From Kutzneria sp035492655 (lineage in GTDB: Bacteria > Actinomycetota > Actinomycetes > Mycobacteriales > Pseudonocardiaceae), in NCBI GenBank assembly GCA_035492655.1, contig DATJJB010000383.1:38121-102120 (forward strand): DNA of 64,000 bases, read 5' to 3'. Within the stretch, counting starts at the first letter, position 1, and each line of letters opens with the position of its first letter. The notes beneath the pieces were generated by a model. It saw nothing but the letters and a program-made list of their open reading frames with translations. It did no database searches and had not been told where the DNA came from. Of the stretch, positions 35,538 to 43,547 are shown piece after piece. A program made the position numbers and the translations under genes.

Positions 35538-37184
35538 TCAGTCCGGCAGCAGATGCGGTTGCAGCGCGGCCCGGCTGGACGTCGCGCCCTCCGGCGTCGG
35601 CGCGCCGTAGCTGACGTCGACACCGCGCTCGCGCAGCGCCGCCACGATGCCCGGCATGGCCCGTTCGGCCAGTGCGGCGATGGTCATCGCCGGGTTCACG
35701 GTGAGCGCGCACGGCACGGCCGAGCCGTCGGTCACGAAGATGCCGGGATGACCGCGCAGCTCGTGCCGGTCGTCAAGGGCCGAAGTGGCCGGGTCGTCAC
35801 CGATACGGCAGGAGGCCAGCGGGTGCACGGTGTACGCGCCGACGAGGTCGTTGGTCCACGGCATCACCTTGGACAGCCCGTCGCGTTCCATGATCCGCTT
35901 GACCTCGGCGTCGGTGATCTCCCAGCCGTGCAGCGTGTTCGGCGTCGGGTCGTAGGACAGCGAGCCGAGGCCGAACATCTGCTGGGACACCCGGTAGGAG
36001 TTGCCGGTCGGCGGCGGCGGGCCGAACACGCCCTCGTTGTCGTCCTCGATCATCGTGAAGATGGTCAGCCAGGACTGCCACTTGGCCATCATGGCCTTCT
36101 TCTCCGGGCCGAACCAGGTCGGGCCGGTGGCGTCGGGCACCTGGGCCAGGATCGTGCCCAGCCCGGGCGGGAAGTACAGCTGCTCCAAGGAGTACCGGTC
36201 GTACTCCGGTTTCGAGCCGTCCAGGTCGTCCCAGGTGGCGACGCACGGCCCCTTGCCGATCTGCCCGGCCTCGAACGGCACACCGTCCGATCGGGACAGT
36301 CCGAGCACCTCGCGCACCTTGTCCTCGTCGAGGATGGCGGTGTTGAGCCGCTCGCCGTTGCCGGAGAAGTGCCGGCCGACCGCGGCCGGCATCGGGCCGA
36401 GCTCGGCGGCCGAGCGCATCAGGATGGACGGCGTCGCGCCGGCCCCGGCGGCCACGATGACGATCTTGGCGTCGATCGCGCCGGTCTCGTGGTGCACCCG
36501 GTAGTCCACCTCGTCGAGCACGCTGAAGTGCACCCGGTAGCCGCCGTCGTCGGTGCGGACGATCTTCTGCACCTCGTGCAGCGGCCGGATCCGCGCGCCG
36601 TGGGCCAGCGCCGCCGGCAGGTAGTTGAGCAGCAACGACTTCTTCGCGTCGTACTTGCAGCCGGACATCATCCAGTTGCAGTTGACGCACTCGTCGGCGT
36701 TGACGCAGGTGGGCACCGGATTGGCGGTGCGGCCGGCGGCCGCGCAGGCGGCGCCGAACAGTCCGCCGGCGTAGGGCACCGTGTTCCAGTCGCTCTTGGT
36801 CACCTGCAACGACTCCTCCACCCGGTCGTACCACGGGTCGAGGGTCGGCCGGCTCAGCGCCGCCGGCCACATGCGGCGGCCGATGCTGCCCTTGCGCTCG
36901 AACACGAAACCCGGCACGCGGGGCATGGCGGCGAAGTAGACGACGCTGCCGCCGCCGACGCAGTTGCCGCCGAGCACGCTCATCCCGTTGCCGACGGTGA
37001 AGTCGAAGATCCGGGTCGTCGAGGAGCCGAGCAGGAAGTCCTGGTCGAACTCGTCGGCGGTGAGCCACGGACCGCGCTCCAGCACGGTGACCCGCGCGCC
37101 GCCGGCGGCCAGGTGGTAGGCAGCGATGGCGCCGCCGAAACCGCTGCCGATCACCACGACATCGGTGTTGTCCACTGTGGTCAT
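35538..37184 (-). CDS. GMC-type FAD oxidoreductase (enediyne E9-like)
   Basis: 548 residues; the ATG at 37184 overlaps the DUF5987 stop. It has an N-terminal FAD Rossmann motif VVVIGSGFGGAIAAYHLA, NCVGGGSVVYFAAMPR, a cysteine-rich insert (CVNADECVNCNWMMSGCKYDAKKS) and the GMC/cholesterol-oxidase-like C-terminus HPLASCRIGDD...TDGSAVPCALTVNPAMTIAALAER. It probably oxidises an alcohol of the enediyne core. The clustered cysteines at about residues 155-175 might bind a metal centre. By family and position it corresponds to E9 of nine-membered enediyne clusters, an assignment from memory of that gene set. Confidence 0.9.
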   Translation of the reverse strand: MTTVDNTDVVVIGSGFGGAIAAYHLAAGGARVTVLERGPWLTADEFDQDFLLGSSTTRIFDFTVGNGMSVLGGNCVGGGSVVYFAAMPRVPGFVFERKGSIGRRMWPAALSRPTLDPWYDRVEESLQVTKSDWNTVPYAGGLFGAACAAAGRTANPVPTCVNADECVNCNWMMSGCKYDAKKSLLLNYLPAALAHGARIRPLHEVQKIVRTDDGGYRVHFSVLDEVDYRVHHETGAIDAKIVIVAAGAGATPSILMRSAAELGPMPAAVGRHFSGNGERLNTAILDEDKVREVLGLSRSDGVPFEAGQIGKGPCVATWDDLDGSKPEYDRYSLEQLYFPPGLGTILAQVPDATGPTWFGPEKKAMMAKWQSWLTIFTMIEDDNEGVFGPPPPTGNSYRVSQQMFGLGSLSYDPTPNTLHGWEITDAEVKRIMERDGLSKVMPWTNDLVGAYTVHPLASCRIGDDPATSALDDRHELRGHPGIFVTDGSAVPCALTVNPAMTIAALAERAMPGIVAALRERGVDVSYGAPTPEGATSSRAALQPHLLPD

Positions 37185-37735
37185 GCCGGGCTCCCGGACG
37201 GGGTCGTCGCCGGATGCGGCGAGGCCAGCGTACGGCGGTAGGAGTACTCGGGGAAGCGCCACAGGCCGTCGCTGTCCGGCCGGCGGAAACCCAGGTGCAG
37301 CAGGCCGGGATGGCCGGTCTCGAAGGCACGGGCCGTGCTCAGGTGCGCGCCGGTGTCGAAGGCCATGTTGCTGAACATGGCCAGGTTGACCCACATCTGC
37401 TTCTCCGGGTGGCCCGGGCGGCAGAGCATGGACACCACGCCGACGCGGTCCTGATAGGACAGTGCCACGAACGGCGGCGCCGTCGGGTCGAGCTCGATGC
37501 CGTGTTCCTCGGCGTAGGCGAGCACGTGCTTGTCCAGCATGTCGGCCAACCCGCCCAGCACGGCGGCCAGCCCGCCGGCCTCGGTCTGGAGGATGTCCAG
37601 CGCACCGGCGGCGACCGCGCCGCCGCCGGTGGCCACGCCGGCGATGGCCCGGTCGTCCGGCCCGCGCTTCTCGCCGGGGATGATCGTGTCGGCGTACGCC
37701 TCCAAGGTCATCGTCTGCTCGTCGGTGAGACTCAT
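37181..37735 (-). CDS. DUF5987 family protein (enediyne E8-like)
   Basis: 184 residues starting MSLTDEQTMTLEAYADTIIPG, a helical protein. The opening resembles gluconate-2-dehydrogenase subunit-3-like small partners of GMC oxidoreductases, which also begin with an ADTIIP motif. That and the ATGA coupling to the GMC gene suggest it is an accessory subunit or maturation partner of the oxidoreductase. Its place between P450 and GMC matches the E7-E8-E9 order of nine-membered enediyne clusters. No catalytic residues are recognisable. Confidence 0.82.
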   Translation of the reverse strand: MSLTDEQTMTLEAYADTIIPGEKRGPDDRAIAGVATGGGAVAAGALDILQTEAGGLAAVLGGLADMLDKHVLAYAEEHGIELDPTAPPFVALSYQDRVGVVSMLCRPGHPEKQMWVNLAMFSNMAFDTGAHLSTARAFETGHPGLLHLGFRRPDSDGLWRFPEYSYRRTLASPHPATTPSGSPA

Positions 37736-39096
37736 CGTGCTCCGTTCTCGTTGGCATGCACGGTCATCGGCAGGCCGCCGCGCACCCGCAGCGACAACAT
37801 CGGCTCGGGAACCGCCGTACGGCCGGGAATCGAGGACAGCCGCAGCTCGCGGGCCACCATGGCCAGCACGAAAACGGCCTCCATCATGCCGAGGTTGCTG
37901 CCGACGCAGACCCGTGGCCCGGCGCCGAAAGGCAGGTAGGCGTAGCGGTGCCGGGCGGGCTGCCCGGACGGCGCGAACCGGTCCGGGTCGAACTTCTCCG
38001 CGTTGAGCCAGAAGGCCGGATGCCGGTGCAGGGTGTACGGGCAGACCAGGACGTCCGCGCCGGCCGGCACCCGGTAGCCGCCGATCTCGTCGTCGGCCTG
38101 CGCCTGCCGGGTGAGGATCCAGACCGGCGGGTAGAGCCGCATCGTCTCCTCGACGACCTGGGTGGTGTAGCGCAGCCGGGTGAGGTCGGCGAACTCCGGC
38201 CGCCGGTCGCCCAGCACCTCGACGGCCTCGGCGCGCAGCCGCTCCCCGACCTCGGGATGCCGGGACAGCAGGTGGAAGGCCCAGCTCAGGGTGCTCGCCG
38301 TGGTCTCGTGGCCGGCCAGCAGCAGGGTGACGAGCTCGTCGCGGCGACGCCGGTTCTGGGAGTCGTCGGTCGACTCGATCAGCCGGGTGAGCACGTCGTC
38401 GCCGTCGGTCGGATTGGCCCGGCGGAACGTGATCAGCTGCTCGACCACCCGCGCCAGGTCCTTGCGCGCCTTGCGGAACCGCAGCTGCTTGGGCAGCGGC
38501 ACCCAGGTCGGCACCATGCTCAGCGTGACCATCTCGAACATGGCCTGGTCCTGCACGGCCTCGAAGGAGTGGCCGATCGACTCGAAGCCGCCGAGGTCGG
38601 CGGCCAGCAGCGTGCGGCCGAGCACGCCCAGCGTCAGCCCGGTCATCTCCTGGGTCACGTCGATCGGCCGGCCGGTGTCGGCATGCGCGCGCAGCCGGGC
38701 CACCAGCGTCGCGGCCTCCTCGGCGACCACGTCGGCCTGCGCGGCGATCCGCCGCGCCTGGAACACCGGCTGCATCGTCTTGCGCTGGGCCCGCCACACC
38801 TCGCCCTCGCTGGTCAGCAGGCCGTCGCCGAGCGCCCGCCTGGCCTGCACCAGGCCGATTCCCTTGTGGTAGTTGGCCGCGTTGTCGGCCAGCACGTGCT
38901 TGGCGTGGTCGGGGTGGTTGAAGATGTACAGCGTCTTGGGCCCCATGGACACCTTGACCGCGTCGCCGTACTCGGCGGCAGCCGAGCTCATCAGCCCGAG
39001 CCGATCCCGTACCAGCCGCAGCAGCAGCGCGGGCGCGGTCCGCAGCGGCGGGCCGGGCGGCACGCGCGAGCCCGCCGTGCCTTGGACGACAGTCAT
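37732..39096 (-). CDS. cytochrome P450 (enediyne E7-like)
   Basis: 454 residues; the ATG at 39096 overlaps the DUF1702 stop. Heme-ligand Cys397 lies in PFGAGPRVCVGSNLG, the I-helix oxygen motif is LLAGHETTAS, and the K-helix ExxR is EETMRLYPP. The protein resembles the CYP102/CYP4-like class found in enediyne clusters rather than typical short actinomycete macrolide P450s. It is expected to hydroxylate or epoxidise the enediyne core intermediate, using a ferredoxin supplied in trans since none is encoded here. Confidence 0.93.
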   Translation of the reverse strand: MTVVQGTAGSRVPPGPPLRTAPALLLRLVRDRLGLMSSAAAEYGDAVKVSMGPKTLYIFNHPDHAKHVLADNAANYHKGIGLVQARRALGDGLLTSEGEVWRAQRKTMQPVFQARRIAAQADVVAEEAATLVARLRAHADTGRPIDVTQEMTGLTLGVLGRTLLAADLGGFESIGHSFEAVQDQAMFEMVTLSMVPTWVPLPKQLRFRKARKDLARVVEQLITFRRANPTDGDDVLTRLIESTDDSQNRRRRDELVTLLLAGHETTASTLSWAFHLLSRHPEVGERLRAEAVEVLGDRRPEFADLTRLRYTTQVVEETMRLYPPVWILTRQAQADDEIGGYRVPAGADVLVCPYTLHRHPAFWLNAEKFDPDRFAPSGQPARHRYAYLPFGAGPRVCVGSNLGMMEAVFVLAMVARELRLSSIPGRTAVPEPMLSLRVRGGLPMTVHANENGAR

Positions 39097-40031
39097 GACA
39101 GGCCCCGCGCCACGGCGACGTGCTCGGCGATGCGCTGCCGCCACACCTCATACGCCGGCACACCGTCGACGTCGGCCGTGCTGGTCGGCCGCAGCCGCGC
39201 GCTGAGCTGGTCCGCGTCGGCCGCGGTCATCCCGCACAGCACCTGCGCGGCCAGCTCGGAGTGCGGGCCGAGCAGGCCGGCCTCGATCCGCGCGGTGCAG
39301 GCGAACGCGCCGGCCTGGGCGACGTACGGCAGGTGCCGGCCGGCCCGCTTGGCGAAGTTGCCCAACTCGGCCTCGTCGAGGCCGCCGGCGTAGGTCGCGG
39401 CCAGGCCGGCGCCGCTGAACAGGTCGGCGTGGCGCTCCGCCGGAAACCGCTCGATCAGCGTGGCCACCAGGTCGGGGTCGGCGCAGCCGACGAACCACAT
39501 GGCCCGGCCGATGCCCTGGTCGATGGCGCGGTCGGCGTAGCCGGTGCGGTCGTCGGCCGGCCACGGGAAACGCGGCTCCCGGAAGTGCTGGTGCACGTAC
39601 TTGTCGGTGTGGAAATAGGCCTGGTGGAAGCCGTACCCGTCCAGCACGAGCCAGCGCAGCAGCCGGTCGGTCGCGCCGCGGGTGGCCGCCGCCCACCGGA
39701 ACCGGGGCACCCGGCCGAGGGCCCAGCCCATCCCGACATAGGCCATGTAGACGTGCCGGGCGGCGCGGCCGGCCAGGAAGTCGGTCACGTGCCGCTGGCC
39801 GCCGAACGGCAGGCCGTCGCGCACCGCGAACGCCATCGCCGCGCCCTCGTAGGCGAAGCCACGGAACCGGTCGGGGATCTGTTCAAGGCCGCGCTCGGCG
39901 TCGGTCGGCCGCGCCGCCTCGGCGGCGAGCCCGTAACCGGTGAGAAACTGCCGGCCGACCGTCTCGAACATCTCGCGCGACGGTTCGTCCTTGACCTGGA
40001 AACCGCGCACGGAGAACTTGGTCTCGGACAT
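39093..40031 (-). CDS. DUF1702 family protein, copy A (enediyne E2/E11-like)
   Basis: 312 residues. The ATG at 40031 gives MSETKFSVRGFQV. Conserved DUF1702 stretches: FRGFAYEGAAMA, YMAYVGMGWA, LDGYGFHQAYFHT, DQGIGRAMWFVG, DLFSGAGLAATYAGG and VPAYEVWRQRI. The fold and reaction are unknown; the family occurs almost exclusively in enediyne loci and is thought to act on the core. It is coupled to the P450. Upstream is a 112-bp gap with a palindrome, then the paralogous copy B. Confidence 0.9.
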   Translation of the reverse strand: MSETKFSVRGFQVKDEPSREMFETVGRQFLTGYGLAAEAARPTDAERGLEQIPDRFRGFAYEGAAMAFAVRDGLPFGGQRHVTDFLAGRAARHVYMAYVGMGWALGRVPRFRWAAATRGATDRLLRWLVLDGYGFHQAYFHTDKYVHQHFREPRFPWPADDRTGYADRAIDQGIGRAMWFVGCADPDLVATLIERFPAERHADLFSGAGLAATYAGGLDEAELGNFAKRAGRHLPYVAQAGAFACTARIEAGLLGPHSELAAQVLCGMTAADADQLSARLRPTSTADVDGVPAYEVWRQRIAEHVAVARGLS

Positions 40032-40101
40032 GTCAGGGGTGATTATTCGGCGCCGGACCGCGCCAACCATGGTCGCCACAGTAGTTTCCTCACCACTCGA
40101 A

Positions 40102-40114
40102 AGCGAATATCGCT
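40102..40114. promoter_or_regulatory. 13-bp palindrome upstream of the main enediyne operon
   Basis: AGCGA-ATA-TCGCT sits in the A/T-richer 112-bp gap between the two DUF1702 genes, where a promoter for the P450-to-flavin-reductase genes could lie. It is a candidate operator; single copy, so tentative. Confidence 0.4.
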
Positions 40115-40143
40115 CAATAGTCGACCGGGCACGTCGCGCGCAC

Positions 40144-41133
40144 CTACTTCGAGGTTGCCGAGACCGACGGCAGGCGCAGTTCGGCACGAATTCGCTCGCG
40201 CCACACCTCGTACTGCGGCACCGACTCCGGCCCGGTGTGCGGCACCGTGGTGCGGTCGGCGATCTCCACCGCGGCCGCGACGGTCCGTCCGGTGAGCGCC
40301 TCGACCGCGGTCGCCGAGTGCGCCGGCACGAAACCGGCGTGGTCACGGGCTTTCGCGGCGAAAACCGAGCCGACCGCGAGCTGCCCGCTGTGCTCGCCGG
40401 CGGCTTGGCCCAGATACTCCAGCTCCTTCGCCGACGCCCCGCCGGCGAAGGTCGCGGCCAGGCCGACACCGCTCCACAGGTCGGCTTGCCGTTGCCGGGC
40501 AAAGCGTTCCACGGCCGTCGCGACGGCCCGCACGTCGGCGGCGTGGATGAACCACAGCGCCCGGCCGATGCCCTGATCGCAGGCCCGCGGGAAGTAGTCG
40601 GGAAAACCCTGCCACGGATAGGGTTGCGGCACCCGCTGCTCGTCGACCCACCGTCCGGTGTGGAAGTAGGCCAGGTCGAAACCGTAGCCGTCGACGGCCA
40701 GCCAGCTCATCACCGGGTGGTACGGCGAGGCCGACAGGTCGGGCAGCACCTTGCGCCACAGCCGCCGCGGCAGCCGGGCCATCGCGAAGCCGATTCCTAT
40801 GTAGGCCAGGAAGATGTGCGGATGGCCGGGGCCGAGCAGCAGCTCACGGGTCCGTTCGCCGCGGATCACGTCGCGCACCGTCAGCGCCATGGTCGCGCCC
40901 TCGTAGGCGAAGCCGCGCAGCTCCGGCTCGATCATGTCGAGCCGGCGCTCCAGCTCCCACAGCGGACCGCCGTCGACACCCCATTCGAAACCGCAGACAA
41001 CGGACTGCGGCACCGCCTCGAGTCGTTGGGACACAGCGGATTCGGTAATCGGGAAGCCGCGGCCGGCGAAGCTCACGTCGTGCAGTGACGGCGCGAGCAC
41101 CAGCCGGCGCAGCGAGCCGAGGATGGTGGACAC
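40144..41133 (-). CDS. DUF1702 family protein, copy B
   Basis: 329 residues, clearly paralogous to copy A: it shares LRGFAYEGATMA, FLAYIGIGFAMARLPR, VDGYGFDLAYFHTGRW, ACDQGIGRALWFI, DLWSGVGLAATFAGG and VPQYEVWRERI. Nine-membered enediyne clusters also carry two such proteins (E2 and E11), so the duplication is an old family feature rather than a recent event. It is the first gene of the leftward enediyne series and reads away from the TIGR03084-like gene. Confidence 0.9.
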   Translation of the reverse strand: MSTILGSLRRLVLAPSLHDVSFAGRGFPITESAVSQRLEAVPQSVVCGFEWGVDGGPLWELERRLDMIEPELRGFAYEGATMALTVRDVIRGERTRELLLGPGHPHIFLAYIGIGFAMARLPRRLWRKVLPDLSASPYHPVMSWLAVDGYGFDLAYFHTGRWVDEQRVPQPYPWQGFPDYFPRACDQGIGRALWFIHAADVRAVATAVERFARQRQADLWSGVGLAATFAGGASAKELEYLGQAAGEHSGQLAVGSVFAAKARDHAGFVPAHSATAVEALTGRTVAAAVEIADRTTVPHTGPESVPQYEVWRERIRAELRLPSVSATSK

Positions 41134-41317
41134 GGGTCCCCTTCCGTCAGTTCCGGGTCACCCTGGTCGCTCCATCCTGGGCGGCCGCCGCCGCGCCGAC
41201 ACCTTCGATGTTGCCGTGCTCGGCTGGGCACAGTCGAAGAAGTCGGCGGCGAACGGGGTCGGGCATTGTCGGTGGCCACGAGGCGTGGCCACGCTTCCCG
41301 ACGAGAGGACGACGCCG

Positions 41318-42121
41318 ATGGCGGCGACCCAAGACGTGCTCACCGACCTGACCGCCGAAGGCGACGCGCTGGACCGCATGCTCGCCGGGCTCGATCCCGA
41401 CCAGTGGTCGCTGGCCACGCCGGCGCCCGGCTGGACCATCCGGCACCAGATCGCCCACCTGACCGCGACCTTCGGGCTGGCCGGGCTGGCCGCGTCCGAC
41501 GGCGAGGCGTTCACCCGGCTGATCGGCGGCCTGAGCGAGGACTTCGACGCCAACGTGGCCGCCGCGATGGCGCCACACCTGGTCGAACCGGACGTGCTGC
41601 GGCACCGTTTCCGCGAGGCGCGGGCCAGTTCGATCCAGGCGTTGGCCGACGTGCCGGCCGGGCAGACCGTGCCCTGGCTGGTGCGCCCGCTGCCGGCCCC
41701 CGTGCTGGCCGCGGCCGGTCTCATGGAGCTGTTCGCCCACGGCCAGGACGTCGCCGACGCGCTCGGCGTCCACCGCGAGTACAACGACAGCGTCGGGCAT
41801 CTGTGCTTCTTCGGCGCACGGGTCTGGGATTTCGGCTACCTGGCCCGCGGCCTCGACGTGCCGGACATCGCGCTGCGCTTCGAGCTGACCGCGCCGTCGG
41901 GCGCCGTCTGGACGTTCGGACCGGACGACGCCGAGCAGCGGATCACCGGCCCCGCCGTGGACTTCGCCCTGCTGGTGGCCCGCCGCCGGCACCGTGACGA
42001 CCTGTCCCTGACCGCCACCGGCGCGGACGCCGACCGGTGGCTGGACATCGCCCAGGCCTACCGCGGTCCGGCCGGCGCCGGGCGCGCGCCCGGCCAGTTC
42101 TCCCCGCTCCGCACCGCCTGA
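41318..42121 (+). CDS. TIGR03084-like metal-binding DinB/MDMPI protein
   Basis: 267 residues. The N-terminal four-helix MDMPI domain has putative metal ligands in WTIRHQIAHLTATFG and MELFAHGQDVADALG; the C-terminal domain ends with a SCP2-like segment. This family is widespread in actinomycetes with no fixed function; relatives are zinc- or mycothiol-dependent. It starts a rightward operon with the SgcJ-like gene and the LLM oxidoreductase, divergent from the enediyne operon across 184 bp. Confidence 0.8.
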   Translation: MAATQDVLTDLTAEGDALDRMLAGLDPDQWSLATPAPGWTIRHQIAHLTATFGLAGLAASDGEAFTRLIGGLSEDFDANVAAAMAPHLVEPDVLRHRFREARASSIQALADVPAGQTVPWLVRPLPAPVLAAAGLMELFAHGQDVADALGVHREYNDSVGHLCFFGARVWDFGYLARGLDVPDIALRFELTAPSGAVWTFGPDDAEQRITGPAVDFALLVARRRHRDDLSLTATGADADRWLDIAQAYRGPAGAGRAPGQFSPLRTA

Positions 42122-42146
42122 CCCCATCCACAGAAGAGGCTGACTC

Positions 42147-42554
42147 ATGTCCGAATCCCCCACCGCGCTGCTCGACTTCGCCGAACCGCGCCAGGTGCCC
42201 GAGCGGACCACCGCCGCGTGGCTGGCCGGCGACGCCGAGGCGTTCGCCGCCGAGTTCACCGACGACGCGCTGGTCGTGATCGCCGGCCACTACCTGCGGG
42301 GCCACGCCCAGGTCCTCGGTTACGTGACCAAGGCGTTCGCCGGGCCGATGAAGGGCACCGGCGTCATCAGCAATCCGATCCACCTCAGCTACCTGGACCA
42401 GGACACGGTGCTGCTGATCACCGACGGCGGGGTGCTCGCTCCCGGGGAGACCGCGCCGGCGCCGGAGCGGTCGCTGTACGGGACGTGGATCCTGTCCCGC
42501 CGCGACGGCCGGTGGGGCATCTCGGCGTACCACAGCAGCCGGCCGGCGAGCTGA
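42147..42554 (+). CDS. SgcJ/EcaC-like NTF2 family protein
   Basis: 135 residues, NTF2/SnoaL-like fold: WLAGDAEAFAAEFTDDALVVIAG opens the cone, and YGTWILSRRDGRWGISAYHSSRPA closes it, as in the SgcJ/EcaC family. SgcJ is encoded in the C-1027 cluster, where it is linked to early core formation. The family label is also applied to many unrelated small NTF2 proteins, so a true enediyne role rests on its position 1 kb from the core operon. It is coupled to the LLM oxidoreductase (TGATG). Confidence 0.78.
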   Translation: MSESPTALLDFAEPRQVPERTTAAWLAGDAEAFAAEFTDDALVVIAGHYLRGHAQVLGYVTKAFAGPMKGTGVISNPIHLSYLDQDTVLLITDGGVLAPGETAPAPERSLYGTWILSRRDGRWGISAYHSSRPAS

Positions 42555-43405
42555 TGACCGTGCGGCCCTTCCGTTTCGCGGTCAATCTCGCCACCACCGA
42601 CACGGTGGCGACCTGGCAGGACAAGTGCCGCCGGGCCGAGGACCTCGGCTACGACACCATCACGGTGTCGGACTATCTGGACCGCCAGTCACCGTTCCTG
42701 GCGCTGGCCGCCGCGGCGGCGGCCACGACCCGGCCGAAGGTCGGCACGTACGTGCTCAACGGCGGCTTCTACAACCCCGCGTTGCTGGCCCGGGACGTCG
42801 TCGCGGTGCAACAGCTCTCCGGTGGCCGGCTGGAGCTCGGCATCGGCACCGGGTACGCCAAGGCGGACTTCGAGGCCGCGGACATCCCATGGCCGTCGGT
42901 GTCGGCTCGGGTGAGCCACCTGGAACGCGTCGTCACCGACGTCCGCAAGCTGGCCGGCGACCACGCGCCGCCGGTCCTGATCGGCGGCAACGGGTCACGG
43001 GTGCTCGCACTGGCGGCCCGGGACGCGGACATCGTCAGCACCACGGGCGCGCGGTCCCGAACCGAGCGCGGCAAACCCGAGGTGGTCGACCATGCCGCGC
43101 TGTCGGCGCGGATGGCGGCGGTGCGGTCGGCGGCCGCCGACCGCGTCGAGGACGTCGAACTGAACCTGTTGGTGCACGTGGTGAAGGTGACCGACGACGC
43201 CGACGGCGGGCTCGGTTTCCTGCGCGGCTACGCCGACCACGTGCCGGAGGCCGACCTGCCGAAGCTGCCCACGCTGCTGTCCGGGACACCGCGGGCGATC
43301 GCCGACCAGCTGCTGGCCGCCCGGGAGGGCATGGGCTTCAGCTACTTCACCGTGCTCGAGCCGATGATGGCCGACTTCGCCAAGGTGATCAGCGTGCTGT
43401 CGTGA
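42554..43405 (+). CDS. LLM-class F420-dependent oxidoreductase
   Basis: 283 residues of the luciferase-like TIM-barrel family (TIGR03621-like). RFAVNLATTDTVATWQDKCRRAEDLGYDTITVSDYL opens the barrel, and RLELGIGTGYAKADFEAADIPWPS and PPVLIGGNGSRVLALAARDADIVS are the cofactor-binding segments. Short actinobacterial members use F420 or FMN to reduce or oxygenate. It could act on an enediyne intermediate given the SgcJ-like partner upstream; substrate unknown. It ends in a long nested hairpin. Confidence 0.88.
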   Translation: MTVRPFRFAVNLATTDTVATWQDKCRRAEDLGYDTITVSDYLDRQSPFLALAAAAAATTRPKVGTYVLNGGFYNPALLARDVVAVQQLSGGRLELGIGTGYAKADFEAADIPWPSVSARVSHLERVVTDVRKLAGDHAPPVLIGGNGSRVLALAARDADIVSTTGARSRTERGKPEVVDHAALSARMAAVRSAAADRVEDVELNLLVHVVKVTDDADGGLGFLRGYADHVPEADLPKLPTLLSGTPRAIADQLLAAREGMGFSYFTVLEPMMADFAKVISVLS

Positions 43406-43413
43406 GCGGTCGC

Positions 43414-43471
43414 ACGGGGCGCCGAAACCGGCGGAAATTCCTCCCGCCGGGCTGTCGATTCGGCGCCCCGT
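43414..43471. terminator. long nested hairpin after the LLM oxidoreductase gene
   Basis: The outer perfect stem of 13 bp (43414-43426 with 43459-43471, arm ACGGGGCGCCGAA) encloses an inner 7-bp stem CCGGCGG/CCGCCGG (43428-43434 with 43444-43450). It is the likely transcription end for the rightward operon, separating it from the efflux gene. Confidence 0.75.
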
Positions 43472-43547
43472 CGCCCGTAGTCAGGGTGAACGGGTGGTCG
43501 GCCGGTGTCACGTGGCACCGTCACCCGGTCGGCCGGAGGTGCTGACA

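Noticed and set aside
23192..43547. Search for an enediyne apoprotein (small secreted chromoprotein) gene
   Set aside because: No short signal-peptide gene of ~140 residues is present in this stretch; the only small secreted protein in the window (51240-51731) is ricin-like.
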